From assembly GCF_013403245.1 (NCBI RefSeq), contig NZ_JACBNQ010000016.1, positions 16,656 to 80,655 on the forward strand: a stretch of 64,000 bases of DNA. Reading direction: 5' to 3'. The notes beneath the pieces were generated by a model. That model was not told where the DNA came from. It worked only from the letters and a program-made list of their open reading frames with translations, and ran no database searches. The stretch is from Sedimentibacter hydroxybenzoicus DSM 7310 (GTDB lineage: Bacteria; Bacillota; Clostridia; Tissierellales; Sedimentibacteraceae). Both the position numbers and the translations under genes were made by a program. This document shows, in pieces, positions 17,475 to 26,072 of the stretch (position 1 is its first letter; each line of letters begins with the position of its first letter).

Positions 17475-18251
17475 TTATACAGTTAAAATCTCATTTAATC
17501 TGCCAACAAATAAATTGACAGCATTCTCATTTTCACCCAGACCCGTGAAAAACATTTCTACATTTATTCCATTGGCAGCAATTTTAGATTTTATCGATTC
17601 TACGTCATCTGAACCGATATCATTTAATGCATGATCCCCTGAAACTATCAAAAGCGGATAAAGATAAATTTTCTTGTATTTCTCTGCTTTTAATTTATCC
17701 ATAATATCGTCAATGTACGGATTCCCTTCGATATTTGCTATATGAATATTGCTTGTATCCATTCTCAGCAGCTTTTCAATCTGCTCATAATATTTGTGAG
17801 CTTCATGTCCCGTACCGTGTCCAACCAGTATTACTGCCTCATCATCATTCAGATCAGTCTTTATATATGATTTTATAACGTTTATTTCATCTTCTCCCAT
17901 ATGGTCATCTAAAAATGTTCTTGCCGTTTTTATCTCTTCAAAGCTGTCTTTATATTCGTTAACCGCTCTTAAAACCTTCTCATATTCAAATCCCGGTACT
18001 ACGTGAGTTACAGATACGTAGACATGGGTGTAATTTTCTTCCTTCAGCTTCTGTAAACAGCTCTTCATATTATGGATATCCAGATTTTCTTCCCGTTTCA
18101 TTTTTCTTCTGATAATTTCTGACGTGAATACTCTGAAGCAGTCAATGTTTTTATATTTACCCTTGACCGCATTTTCAATGGTCTCAATATATCTTTCTCT
18201 TGAATCTTTTATTGAGCATCCAAAGCTTGCAACAACTATTGCTTTTTTCAT
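17475..18251 (-). CDS. cbiK: sirohydrochlorin cobaltochelatase
   Basis: Anaerobic class II chelatase of 258 residues that inserts Co2+ into sirohydrochlorin, the first committed step of the anaerobic cobalamin route. The two catalytic histidines of the family are visible: His145 in LVGHGTGHE and His207 in SGDHALND. No signal peptide is seen, so it is cytoplasmic, unlike some exported CbiK proteins of sulfate reducers. The ribosome site GGAGG lies before the ATG. It sits between an ABC-2 exporter and the cobalt transporter genes. Confidence 0.95.
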   Translation of the reverse strand: MKKAIVVASFGCSIKDSRERYIETIENAVKGKYKNIDCFRVFTSEIIRRKMKREENLDIHNMKSCLQKLKEENYTHVYVSVTHVVPGFEYEKVLRAVNEYKDSFEEIKTARTFLDDHMGEDEINVIKSYIKTDLNDDEAVILVGHGTGHEAHKYYEQIEKLLRMDTSNIHIANIEGNPYIDDIMDKLKAEKYKKIYLYPLLIVSGDHALNDIGSDDVESIKSKIAANGINVEMFFTGLGENENAVNLFVGRLNEILTV

Positions 18252-18273
18252 ATTTCCTCCAAAATTTCGTATT

Positions 18274-19008
18274 TTATTTCATTTCCCTGTAACTCATGTA
18301 GACACTGATAATATATAACAATAATGCATATGCTGTGAGAACCAAAATTGAGCTGTATGAGAATCTCCCCTCCAATACGATGCTTCTGAGTGATGTAGAT
18401 GCATGAGACAGAGGCAATATACCCACTATTGACTTTACGGCACCCGGCAAATTCTCCAACGAAAAGAATGTTCCGCACAAAAATGACATTGGCGTCATTA
18501 TGTATGTATTGAATCTCCCCATATCGTAATGACTCTCAATTGATAGGGCGGCAGCATATCCCAATGCAGAAAACACAAAGCTGTTTAAAAAGCAAATTAC
18601 CAAAAAATAAAGACTGATTTCTATTATGACTCCGAATAACAATGATACCAATATAATAAGAATGCTTGCGTAAATCCCTCTCAATGCTCCCGACAATATG
18701 TATCCAAAGGACATAAGGGGCATGCTTATAGGAGACGTCAGATAATATTCGAAGCTTCTTTCATACAGCTTTGATGTAATAATCCTTGTAGATACTGCAT
18801 TAAAGCCCGTATTCATGGTTGTCATGGCGATAAGCCCGGGTATGAGGAAATGCATGTATGTGGCTCCTTCCACCACTACATCCTTGCCAAGCCCCCATCC
18901 GAAAGCAATAAGATACAATACAGGACTCATGACGGCTGAGGAGGTAATTCTTCCTATTCGCCTTTTAAAAAACAAATATTCTCTCCACAAAACAGTAACT
19001 ATTTCCAT
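18274..19008 (-). CDS. ABC-2 type transporter permease
   Basis: Membrane protein of 244 residues with about six hydrophobic segments, of the ABC-2/DrrB-NodJ type. A typical ABC-2 signature region is PMSFLCGTFFSLENLPGAVK followed by LPLSHA. The ATG overlaps the stop of the ATPase gene (TGATG), so the pair is coupled. ABC-2 proteins usually export lipids, drugs or polysaccharides. Here the pair is inside the cobalamin gene run, between a corrinoid-type importer and cbiK; whether it moves a corrinoid, a metal or something unrelated is unknown. Confidence 0.88.
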   Translation of the reverse strand: MEIVTVLWREYLFFKRRIGRITSSAVMSPVLYLIAFGWGLGKDVVVEGATYMHFLIPGLIAMTTMNTGFNAVSTRIITSKLYERSFEYYLTSPISMPLMSFGYILSGALRGIYASILIILVSLLFGVIIEISLYFLVICFLNSFVFSALGYAAALSIESHYDMGRFNTYIMTPMSFLCGTFFSLENLPGAVKSIVGILPLSHASTSLRSIVLEGRFSYSSILVLTAYALLLYIISVYMSYREMK

Positions 19009-19844
19009 CACACTACCTTCCTGTTTGTATAATTGTAAAAGACATCCTCCAGGGTTGTTTCCCTTACGGTATAATTCGAGCTTTTTATGCCTGCGGAATA
19101 ATCCAGTGCTTTTTGCTTTGAGTCAAAAAATTTATATGCTGTTTTTAGTTCTGCATCGAAATATTCAACGGTATAAGCCCCCAGCTGCTCTTTCAGGTTC
19201 TCGGGTGTGCTGTCCTGAATAATAACGCCCTTGTCAATAAGACATACTCTGCTGCACAAATATTCTGCTTCCTCAATGTAGTGAGTAGTCAGCAGCACTG
19301 TCTTGTTCCTTGACTTAAGATATTTTAAAATATCCCATATCTTTCTTCTTCCGTTTATATCTATCCCTACAGTGGGTTCATCCAGTATAATTATATCCGG
19401 ATCATTTATGAGAGCTTTTGCTATTGTAAGCCGCCTTGCCATACCACCTGACAAATTTCCCGTCATTCTGTCCTTGAAATCTGATAATTCAACGAAATCC
19501 AAAAGCTCATCTATTTTATTCCTGTAATTTTCTACTCTGAAAAGTTTTGCGGCAAAAACAAGATTTTCATATACGGTAAGTTCCTTGTCCAGATTGGAAT
19601 ACTGAGGTACAATGCCCATAATTCCTTTTATTTCTTTATTGTTTCTGTTCATTAAACTCCCGTTAATGTATACATTTCCGGCAGTAGGCTTTAACAAGCC
19701 CGTAATTATTTTTATGGTTGTTGTCTTGCCTGCTCCGTTTGGTCCTAAAACTCCCATAAATTCACCTGATTTTATAACTAAATCAATATTATTTACGGCT
19801 GTAAAATTATTGAATTTTTTACTGAGATCTTTTATTTCAATCAT
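19008..19844 (-). CDS. ABC-2 type exporter ATP-binding protein
   Basis: ATPase of 278 residues, DrrA/NodI/CcmA-like. Walker A is GPNGAGKTT, the signature is LSGGMARRL and Walker B is IIILDEPTVGID; the C-terminal extension after about residue 220 is typical of exporter ATPases. Its start overlaps the preceding importer ATPase by 8 nt, and its stop overlaps the permease start. It works with the ABC-2 permease directly downstream. Confidence 0.9.
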   Translation of the reverse strand: MIEIKDLSKKFNNFTAVNNIDLVIKSGEFMGVLGPNGAGKTTTIKIITGLLKPTAGNVYINGSLMNRNNKEIKGIMGIVPQYSNLDKELTVYENLVFAAKLFRVENYRNKIDELLDFVELSDFKDRMTGNLSGGMARRLTIAKALINDPDIIILDEPTVGIDINGRRKIWDILKYLKSRNKTVLLTTHYIEEAEYLCSRVCLIDKGVIIQDSTPENLKEQLGAYTVEYFDAELKTAYKFFDSKQKALDYSAGIKSSNYTVRETTLEDVFYNYTNRKVV

Positions 19845-20643
19845 CTTGACACTTCCCTGCTGTATTGTTATTCTTCTTAGGGATAAAGTACGGACAATTG
19901 TTTACTTTATCTTCATAAATGTCGGCATCGATTCTGAAAATATCTTTTAATAAATCCTTGCTGACTATCCGGCACGGTTCTCCATATTCTCTTAACTCAC
20001 CTTCATGCATGACCATCATCTTATCAGAATATCTTGCCGCCTGATTTATGTCGTGCAAAACCATGACAACAGTTATGCCAAGGGTTTTGTTCAGATCCTT
20101 TACCATTTCCAGCGTCTCCATCTGATAGCAGATATCAAGAAATGTTGTTGGCTCATCAAGCAAAAGCATTTTAGGCTTTTGTGCCAGAGTCATTGCAATC
20201 CAGGCTCTTTGACGCTCTCCGCCGGAAAGCGTAGCTACATATCTGTCCTTCATGTGAAATAGTCCCGTTTTTTCCAGCGACCATGCGATTACTTCCTTGT
20301 CATCCTTTCCCATCCTTTTCCCAAACTTAAGGTGAGGAAACCGTCCGTATGAAACTAATTCTTCAATGGAAACATCTGAGGACACAGCTTTGACCTGAGG
20401 AAGCACAGCAAGATTTCTGGCTATTTCCTTTGTGTTAATACGTCTTATATTGACTTCGTTAAAATAAATATCTCCGCTCCTTGGCTTTAAGTAACGGCTG
20501 ATTGTTTTTATAAGCGTGGATTTCCCAGAGCCGTTAGGACCGATAATGGTTACTATTTCGCCTGATTTAACATTAAAGCTGATATTCTTAAGTATACTTT
20601 TTTCGTCGTAGCTTACATTCAAACCTTCAACTTTTAAGTCCAT
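19837..20643 (-). CDS. ABC transporter ATP-binding protein (BtuD/FecE-type)
   Basis: ATPase of 268 residues. Walker A is GPNGSGKST, the signature is LSGGERQR and Walker B is MLLLDEPTTFLD, then MVLHDINQA. It directly abuts the permease stop and overlaps the next gene by 8 nt. With the binding protein (21774-22820) and permease (20644-21645) it makes a complete importer of the iron-chelate/B12 class, placed inside the cobalamin biosynthesis run. A corrinoid or cobalt-chelate substrate is therefore plausible but not shown. Confidence 0.92.
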   Translation of the reverse strand: MDLKVEGLNVSYDEKSILKNISFNVKSGEIVTIIGPNGSGKSTLIKTISRYLKPRSGDIYFNEVNIRRINTKEIARNLAVLPQVKAVSSDVSIEELVSYGRFPHLKFGKRMGKDDKEVIAWSLEKTGLFHMKDRYVATLSGGERQRAWIAMTLAQKPKMLLLDEPTTFLDICYQMETLEMVKDLNKTLGITVVMVLHDINQAARYSDKMMVMHEGELREYGEPCRIVSKDLLKDIFRIDADIYEDKVNNCPYFIPKKNNNTAGKCQDD

Positions 20644-21645
20644 TTAATGTTCCTTCTTTCTTCTCAGCAAATATAGGAAAAACGGTGCTCCAAGTGCTGA
20701 CATAATAATTCCTACAGGTATTTCGAGAGGAGCAAACATAACTCTTGCCAATGTATCACAAAGGACAACCACCGCAGAACCGGTAAAAATAGTTGCCGGA
20801 ATCAGGTACCTGTAGTCTGAGCCTATAAAAAGCCGTGTGATGTGAGGAACTATAAGACCCACAAATCCTAATAATCCCACCACGCTGACTGCAGCTCCCG
20901 CAAGCAAGGAGGAAATTATTATAAAGAAAAATCTTGTTGCTTCCACATTTAATCCCAGTCCTGTGGCTACCTCATCCCCAAGCATGAGTATGTTCAATTT
21001 GTTTGTAACAAATAAAAGAAGTATTATTCCTATAACCGCATAATTGAATATCATATCAACATGCTTCCAGTTGGTAGATGACAGCCCTCCTACCATAAAC
21101 CCTATAACTCCTGCAACCTTCTCAGGATAAAATGTCATTATGGCATTATTGCCTGCACCCAGCAGGGAAGAAACCGCTACTCCGGCCAGAATAAGCCGTG
21201 TTGTCGCTGCTCCTTCCTTCCAGGCTAGAAAATATATAAAAAGTGTGGCTAAAAGTGCTCCTGCAAAAGCACCCAAAGGTGCAAGATAATAGTAATCAGG
21301 AAAAATTATCAGTACAATCAAAGTCATAAGTCCTGCACCGGAAGAAACTCCGATTATATTAGGACTTGCCAGGGGATTTCGCATTACGCCCTGAAGTATG
21401 CAGCCTGATAATGCCAGACTCGTTCCCACCAATGACGCAGTTATTGTTCTTGGCAATCTTACATTCCATATTATCTGATAATTGACTGTTGCTTCTTCAA
21501 AGAATATGGCACTTATTATCTCCGACGGAGATATTTTTACAGCCCCGTTCATTATGCTTATAAAGAATCCCACAATTGAAAAACATATACAAGCAATTAA
21601 AATTGTACCTTTTTTTATTTTGTCTTTTCTATTTATGTTAGTCAT
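20644..21645 (-). CDS. FecCD/BtuC-type ABC transporter permease
   Basis: Permease of 333 residues with about ten membrane segments. Visible family sequences are VRLPRTITASLVGTSLALSG, NPLASPNIIGVSSGAG and GFVGLIVPHITRLFIG. No good ribosome site is seen before the ATG, and a hairpin repeat lies between it and the upstream binding-protein gene, so its translation may be lower than that of its neighbours. It works with the ATPase 19837-20643. Confidence 0.92.
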   Translation of the reverse strand: MTNINRKDKIKKGTILIACICFSIVGFFISIMNGAVKISPSEIISAIFFEEATVNYQIIWNVRLPRTITASLVGTSLALSGCILQGVMRNPLASPNIIGVSSGAGLMTLIVLIIFPDYYYLAPLGAFAGALLATLFIYFLAWKEGAATTRLILAGVAVSSLLGAGNNAIMTFYPEKVAGVIGFMVGGLSSTNWKHVDMIFNYAVIGIILLLFVTNKLNILMLGDEVATGLGLNVEATRFFFIIISSLLAGAAVSVVGLLGFVGLIVPHITRLFIGSDYRYLIPATIFTGSAVVVLCDTLARVMFAPLEIPVGIIMSALGAPFFLYLLRRKKEH

Positions 21646-21702
21646 AATTTATTTCTACCAGCCTTTACATTCCGATATTGATGACGACAATAAAATACAT
21701 AA

Positions 21703-21771
21703 GGTTGCCGAAAAGGTTCGTCCTGCAAGGCGCCTGAACAGCAACGCAGCAGGCAGGACTTTTCGGCGACC
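21703..21771. repeat. dispersed hairpin repeat, family with TCCTGCAAGGCGCC core (copy 1)
   Basis: Imperfect inverted repeat: GGTTGCCGAAAAG...GTCCTGC pairs with GCAGGACTTTTCGGCGACC, with a 4-nt bulge. It shares the core TCCTGCAAGGCGCC with the element at 24914-25034. It lies between the binding-protein and permease genes and might act as an mRNA processing or stabilising hairpin. Confidence 0.8.
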
Positions 21772-21773
21772 GA

Positions 21774-22820
21774 CTATTCTGAAAACACTTCCGGATATAT
21801 CATCTTTGCCAATCCTTCATATGCTTCAGGATATCTGTCATTTGGCTTGTACAAATATAAATCCTTTGGAAGAACGATGTATCTGTCTTCTTTTACTGCT
21901 GTAAGAGATGCCCACGCAGGATTGTCCAAAGCATCAGATTTCAGTCTTTCAGTAATTTTCTCCAGGTCGCTTCCCATTGTTTGTACAAAGATGAAATCAG
22001 GATCCTCCTGTAATATTCTTTCTATGCTGAATGTCTTTGTGTCAGCACCTGCATCAACTGAATCAGATATGTTAATTACATTTAAGTCCTTTATCATTTC
22101 CCCAACCATAGTATTTGAATCTCTTACTGTTGTATTTTTTGCTGTGGCAAATATTATTACAGCTTTATAATTTTTGTCTTTAGGTGCTTTTGCAATTATT
22201 TCGTCAACCTTCTTTTGTATGTTGCTTACATGGTTTTCGTACAAATCTTCCCTGCCGGTAATAGCCGTAAACATCCTTACTGTTTTATAATAATCCTCAA
22301 GTATATCATTATCTAAATTAATAACCTGTATTTTATTCTGCTCAAATGAGGGTACCATTTCTCTTTGTGCTGAATAGCTACCTGAAATAATAATCAAATC
22401 AGGCTGCAGTGACAATATTTTTTCAAGACTTGGAGCTCCCATTGAACCCACAACTTCTGCCGACATAGCATTTTCAACTATTTTGTCTTCGGATTCTTCA
22501 ACTCTGCCTACAACCTTTCCACCTGCCTGATCCCAGATTTCTAAAAGAGAATTCTGCAGTACAACAACCCTTTGAGGATTCTTTGTTATTGTTACTTCCT
22601 TGCCTGATTCATCTGTGAATACAACATTTTCTTCATTAATTTTTATTCCGTAATCTGATGATTCATCTTTACTTTTATCATCTTCCGGATTTGCAGCTTC
22701 TTCTGATGGGTTTTCTACTACCGGCTGCTCATTTTCACTGCCATCCTTGCTGCACCCTGCAAAAATCACCGCCATAATTGCAATTGTTAACATAATTTTT
22801 AAAAATATTGATTTTTTCAT
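21774..22820 (-). CDS. ABC transporter substrate-binding lipoprotein (BtuF/FepB-type)
   Basis: Surface lipoprotein of 348 residues with a signal peptide and a lipobox ending at Cys23 (VIFAGC). An acidic linker (about 24-55) is followed by a TroA-like binding domain: VTITKNPQRVVVLQNS, KILSLQPDLIIISG and EDPDFIFVQ. It is the binding protein for the permease and ATPase downstream. Its place directly after cbiH suggests a corrinoid or cobalt chelate, but iron siderophores are equally common in the family. Confidence 0.9.
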   Translation of the reverse strand: MKKSIFLKIMLTIAIMAVIFAGCSKDGSENEQPVVENPSEEAANPEDDKSKDESSDYGIKINEENVVFTDESGKEVTITKNPQRVVVLQNSLLEIWDQAGGKVVGRVEESEDKIVENAMSAEVVGSMGAPSLEKILSLQPDLIIISGSYSAQREMVPSFEQNKIQVINLDNDILEDYYKTVRMFTAITGREDLYENHVSNIQKKVDEIIAKAPKDKNYKAVIIFATAKNTTVRDSNTMVGEMIKDLNVINISDSVDAGADTKTFSIERILQEDPDFIFVQTMGSDLEKITERLKSDALDNPAWASLTAVKEDRYIVLPKDLYLYKPNDRYPEAYEGLAKMIYPEVFSE

Positions 22821-22836
22821 TTTTTCCTCCGATTAA

Positions 22837-23556
22837 TTAATATTTTGTTTCATAACCTCTTTTAGTTATGATCTTATTGTTTTTTATATAGGTTGAGCTG
22901 TTGCCCACTATTACTATGCTCAGCATATCAACCGTTTCATAATCAATTGTATCTATTGTGCAAATGTGTACCTCCTGATTTTCCCTGCATGCGTTTTTAA
23001 CTATGCCCACAGGAGTTGAACCAGATTTATGTATTTTCATTATTTTAAAGGCATCTTTCAAATAATCCGGTCGTCCCTTGCTCCGGGGATTGTAAATACA
23101 TATAACGAAATCACCCTCTGACGCCAAAGCAACTCTTTTATATATCAGATCAAGGGACGTTAATAAATCACTCAGGCTTATATGGCAGAAGTCATGCATG
23201 AGTGGTGCTCCCAATACAGCTGCTGCTGCCGTGGATGCGGTTACTCCGCTGATTACCCTGACTTCCTCATCCTCTGACAATTCTAAAATCAAGCCTGCCA
23301 TACCGTACACTCCTGCATCTCCAGAGCTTATAACCGATACGGTCTTGCCTGTTTTTGAAATTTCTATGGCTTTTTTGACCCTGTCCACTTCCTGCTTCAT
23401 GCCGTTTGAAACAACTTCTTTGTCTTTTATCAGATCCTTTACCAGGTCAATATATGTTTTATAACCGACTATAACATCTGATTCCTCAAATGCCGACATT
23501 GCTTCGTACGTCATTGTTTCCCGGTTTCCGGGACCTATTCCTACTGCGTATATCAT
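22837..23556 (-). CDS. cbiH: cobalt-factor III / precorrin-3B C17-methyltransferase
   Basis: SAM-dependent tetrapyrrole methylase of 239 residues that methylates C17 and contracts the ring. Opening IYAVGIGPGN, then SSGDAGVYGMAG, and FVICIYNPRSKGRPDY, the strongly conserved CbiH/CobJ signature. I start it at the ATG at 23556, which overlaps the cbiL stop (ATGA). Here it is a stand-alone CbiH without the extra domains found in some clostridial fusions. Confidence 0.95.
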   Translation of the reverse strand: MIYAVGIGPGNRETMTYEAMSAFEESDVIVGYKTYIDLVKDLIKDKEVVSNGMKQEVDRVKKAIEISKTGKTVSVISSGDAGVYGMAGLILELSEDEEVRVISGVTASTAAAAVLGAPLMHDFCHISLSDLLTSLDLIYKRVALASEGDFVICIYNPRSKGRPDYLKDAFKIMKIHKSGSTPVGIVKNACRENQEVHICTIDTIDYETVDMLSIVIVGNSSTYIKNNKIITKRGYETKY

Positions 23557-24254
23557 GATATCTCCCATTTTTTATTTATTAATATGGTGGTAAAATACGA
23601 TACATCAGATTTTTTTACATCCTTAATATTCTGATATATTATTTCTTCATCCTTGGACGAATTGCTTACAACCAGAGAATTCTTCTCCAGTCCTTCATCG
23701 ATAATCATTTTTAAAATCTCATCAAAATTATTGTATACCTTCATTAAAACAATCGAATTTTCATTTTTAATATATCTTCTAAGCCTTTCTGCACCCATAG
23801 TAGCAGGCAAAATTATTAAGGGGTCCTCCCCTTCCACTAAAGGAAAATTGTTGTTGGAGGCAATATCCAAAAATGATGCTATGCCGGGTATTGTTGTTAT
23901 CTTTATTTTATCCTTCAAAATTTTTAAAAGGTAAACATAGGTACTGTAGACCATCGGATCTCCGATAGTTATAAAGCCTACATCCTTTCCGACCATTACA
24001 TCTTTGATTATTTCAGATGCAATTTCACTCCATGCATTCTGAAGCTCTTCCGTATTGTAATTCATAGGAAAATGTCTTGCCTTTATTATTGTTTTCTCAT
24101 TTATATAATCTTTTACAATACTGTGTGCAGTGCTGTATTTTTCTGTTTTTTTAGCGGTAGGTACGTATAAAATATCAAGTGTATCCAGTACGTCTATTGC
24201 CTTTTTTGTTACTGTCAGACTGTTTCCCACACCTACTCCGATACCGTAAAACAT
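23553..24254 (-). CDS. cbiL: cobalt-factor II / precorrin-2 C20-methyltransferase
   Basis: Tetrapyrrole methylase of 233 residues acting on cobalt-factor II at C20. Features are FYGIGVGVGNSLTVTKKAI at the start, the VPTAKK segment typical of CbiL/CobI, GDPMVYSTYVYL and TIPGIASFLDIAS. The ribosome site AAGGAGG is strong. It lies 10 nt after cbiC and overlaps cbiH. Confidence 0.95.
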   Translation of the reverse strand: MFYGIGVGVGNSLTVTKKAIDVLDTLDILYVPTAKKTEKYSTAHSIVKDYINEKTIIKARHFPMNYNTEELQNAWSEIASEIIKDVMVGKDVGFITIGDPMVYSTYVYLLKILKDKIKITTIPGIASFLDIASNNNFPLVEGEDPLIILPATMGAERLRRYIKNENSIVLMKVYNNFDEILKMIIDEGLEKNSLVVSNSSKDEEIIYQNIKDVKKSDVSYFTTILINKKWEIS

Positions 24255-24264
24255 AAAGCCTCCT

Positions 24265-24891
24265 TTAAATGTTATATAATAAAGCGTTGCATATTGACGC
24301 AGCTATATTGCTTCCTCCCTTTCTTCCCCTCGCAACAATGTATTCCACATTATTCAGGCTCATTATCAGTTCCTTCGCTTCAACTACATTTACAAAGCCC
24401 ACTGGAACCCCTATTATAACCTCCGGATTAATCATTCCGCTCTTTATCATTTCATAAAGCTTTATTAAAGCCGTAGGAGCATTGCCCACCGCAAAAATTA
24501 AGGGACCTTTTATCATGGCTGCCCTCTCCATGGAAACAGCAGCTCTCGTTTCTCCCCTCATGGCGGCTTCCTTCGCCACATCTTCATCAGCCATGAAGCA
24601 CTGGATATTTACTCCATATTTAGCGGCTGCTTTTTTATTTATGCCCGAATAAGCCATGTTTGTGTCTGTAACAATTGTTGCTCCATTTTTCAGAGCATCC
24701 TTCGCCTTTTTCACGGCATTTTTTGAAAAGCACATGTTATCCAAGTAGTCAAAGTCGGCCGATGTATGTATTACTCTTTTTACTATGGGCTCTATTTCCT
24801 TTTCAATCTGTATTTCTCCCATTTCTTCCTGTATTATTTCAAAGCTTCTCTTTTCAATGTTATTTGGCTCTACAAATATAATATTTTCCAT
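24265..24891 (-). CDS. cbiC: cobalt-precorrin-8 methylmutase
   Basis: Enzyme of 208 residues that moves the C11 methyl group to C12. The catalytic histidine is His42 in KRVIHTSADFDY, and GNAPTALIKLYEM and ARGRKGGSNIAASICNALL are strongly conserved family segments. The open frame extends 29 codons upstream into a hairpin repeat; the ATG at 24891 with AGGAGG is the start. Confidence 0.95.
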   Translation of the reverse strand: MENIIFVEPNNIEKRSFEIIQEEMGEIQIEKEIEPIVKRVIHTSADFDYLDNMCFSKNAVKKAKDALKNGATIVTDTNMAYSGINKKAAAKYGVNIQCFMADEDVAKEAAMRGETRAAVSMERAAMIKGPLIFAVGNAPTALIKLYEMIKSGMINPEVIIGVPVGFVNVVEAKELIMSLNNVEYIVARGRKGGSNIAASICNALLYNI

Positions 24892-24913
24892 TTTTCCTCC
24901 TCTTAATTTCCTT

Positions 24914-25034
24914 AGGCTGTTGAAAAAGTTCATCCTGCAAGGCGCCGGAAGACGGGCAACCGCAGCGTATTCGGACATACGTGAGGATTGACCGACTGAA
25001 CGGCAACGACGCAGGTGGGCTTTTTCAGCGGCCT
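24914..25034. repeat. dispersed hairpin repeat, family with TCCTGCAAGGCGCC core (copy 2)
   Basis: Inverted repeat of 121 bp: AGGCTGTTGAAAAAG...CATCCTGC pairs with GCAGGTGGGCTTTTTCAGCGGCCT. The interior is longer than in the copy at 21703-21771 but the TCCTGCAAGGCGCC core is shared. It fills the only sizeable gap in the cbi run (between cbiG and cbiC), ending at the cbiG stop codon. Confidence 0.82.
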
Positions 25035-25035
25035 A

Positions 25036-26067
25036 TTAAAACCTCACCTCATATTCATCTACAGCTGCCGCCACCGTAACCGAATTGACAACCGTTTTAT
25101 TTATTATCATCTTTTTTGTTTTGCTGCCCATAATTGCCGCTCTTTCACATACGGTGTCAACTCCCGCAACGCTTTTTACAAAGTCAGAGCTTGAAAATTG
25201 CCCCTCTGCCCTGTTAAGCTCGTCCTTTGAATAAGTGTGAAAGGGTACTTTGAAAATCTCGGCCGTCCTCTTTATAGCTTCCTCTTCTTTTTTTAAATCA
25301 ATTGAATTTATGGAGCTGATTGCAAAGTGAGAAATATTGTTCCTTCTTAAAACTTCCTTTACCGCATTATAAACATCATTGAAATCTGTTCCCTTTCTGC
25401 AGCCCACTCCCACTGATACAATCCTTGGAATTAAATTCAGCGTACTTTTAAATGGAGCCTTATCTGAATCGAGACTTATGCATATTCCTGTTTCCTTTTC
25501 GTCAAAATCAATTTCATCAGGGATACTTCCTGTCACATTAAAATCAGACTTGAACCCTATTTTCTTATCCTCCAATATGTCCGCAGCAATATTCCTTGCC
25601 CTTTTTAAGCTCATTATGTGGAGGTTGCTGTTATGAGCCCATTCATCAACTGCAAATTTACCGTTAATATCGGTTGCGGTGGTTATGATGGGATTGCCGC
25701 CTGCAATGTCCGCAATTTTTTTTGTAAGCCTATTAGCTCCGCCTATATGACCGCTCAAAAGAGAAATCACATTTATGCCTTTTTCATCCATACAGATAAC
25801 GGCAGGATCAGTTTTTTTACTTCTGACGAAAGGGGCTATGGCTCTTACCGCTATGCCTGTAGAACCCACGAAAATAATGCAATCAGCACTTCTAAACGAT
25901 TCGTCCATTGATTTGTATAAATTTTCTTCCCGCAGCTTAACCAACTTGGCAGAATCCGTATATCTCTTGGGAACATAGGCATTCACTTCATCATCATTTA
26001 AATGTTCAATTAATTTATCGCAGAGCCTTGCTCCGTTACCAGAAAATGCGTATATGTCAATTTTCAT
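25036..26067 (-). CDS. cbiG: cobalt-precorrin-5A hydrolase
   Basis: Enzyme of 343 residues that opens the lactone ring of cobalt-precorrin-5A and releases acetaldehyde. Domains: CbiG N-terminal part (AFSGNGARLCDKL, IIFVGSTGIAVRAIAPFV), a middle domain and the C-terminal part (SVGVGCRKGT, which is the usual signature). The start is uncertain between the ATG at 26067, which has AGGTGA in good position, and a GTG three codons upstream that overlaps the cbiA stop. Confidence 0.94.
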   Translation of the reverse strand: MKIDIYAFSGNGARLCDKLIEHLNDDEVNAYVPKRYTDSAKLVKLREENLYKSMDESFRSADCIIFVGSTGIAVRAIAPFVRSKKTDPAVICMDEKGINVISLLSGHIGGANRLTKKIADIAGGNPIITTATDINGKFAVDEWAHNSNLHIMSLKRARNIAADILEDKKIGFKSDFNVTGSIPDEIDFDEKETGICISLDSDKAPFKSTLNLIPRIVSVGVGCRKGTDFNDVYNAVKEVLRRNNISHFAISSINSIDLKKEEEAIKRTAEIFKVPFHTYSKDELNRAEGQFSSSDFVKSVAGVDTVCERAAIMGSKTKKMIINKTVVNSVTVAAAVDEYEVRF

Positions 26068-26072
26068 TTTTT

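Noticed and set aside
24892..24978. 29-codon upstream extension of cbiC
   Set aside because: It is encoded by the hairpin repeat, and the AGGAGG-preceded ATG at 24891 matches the family start.
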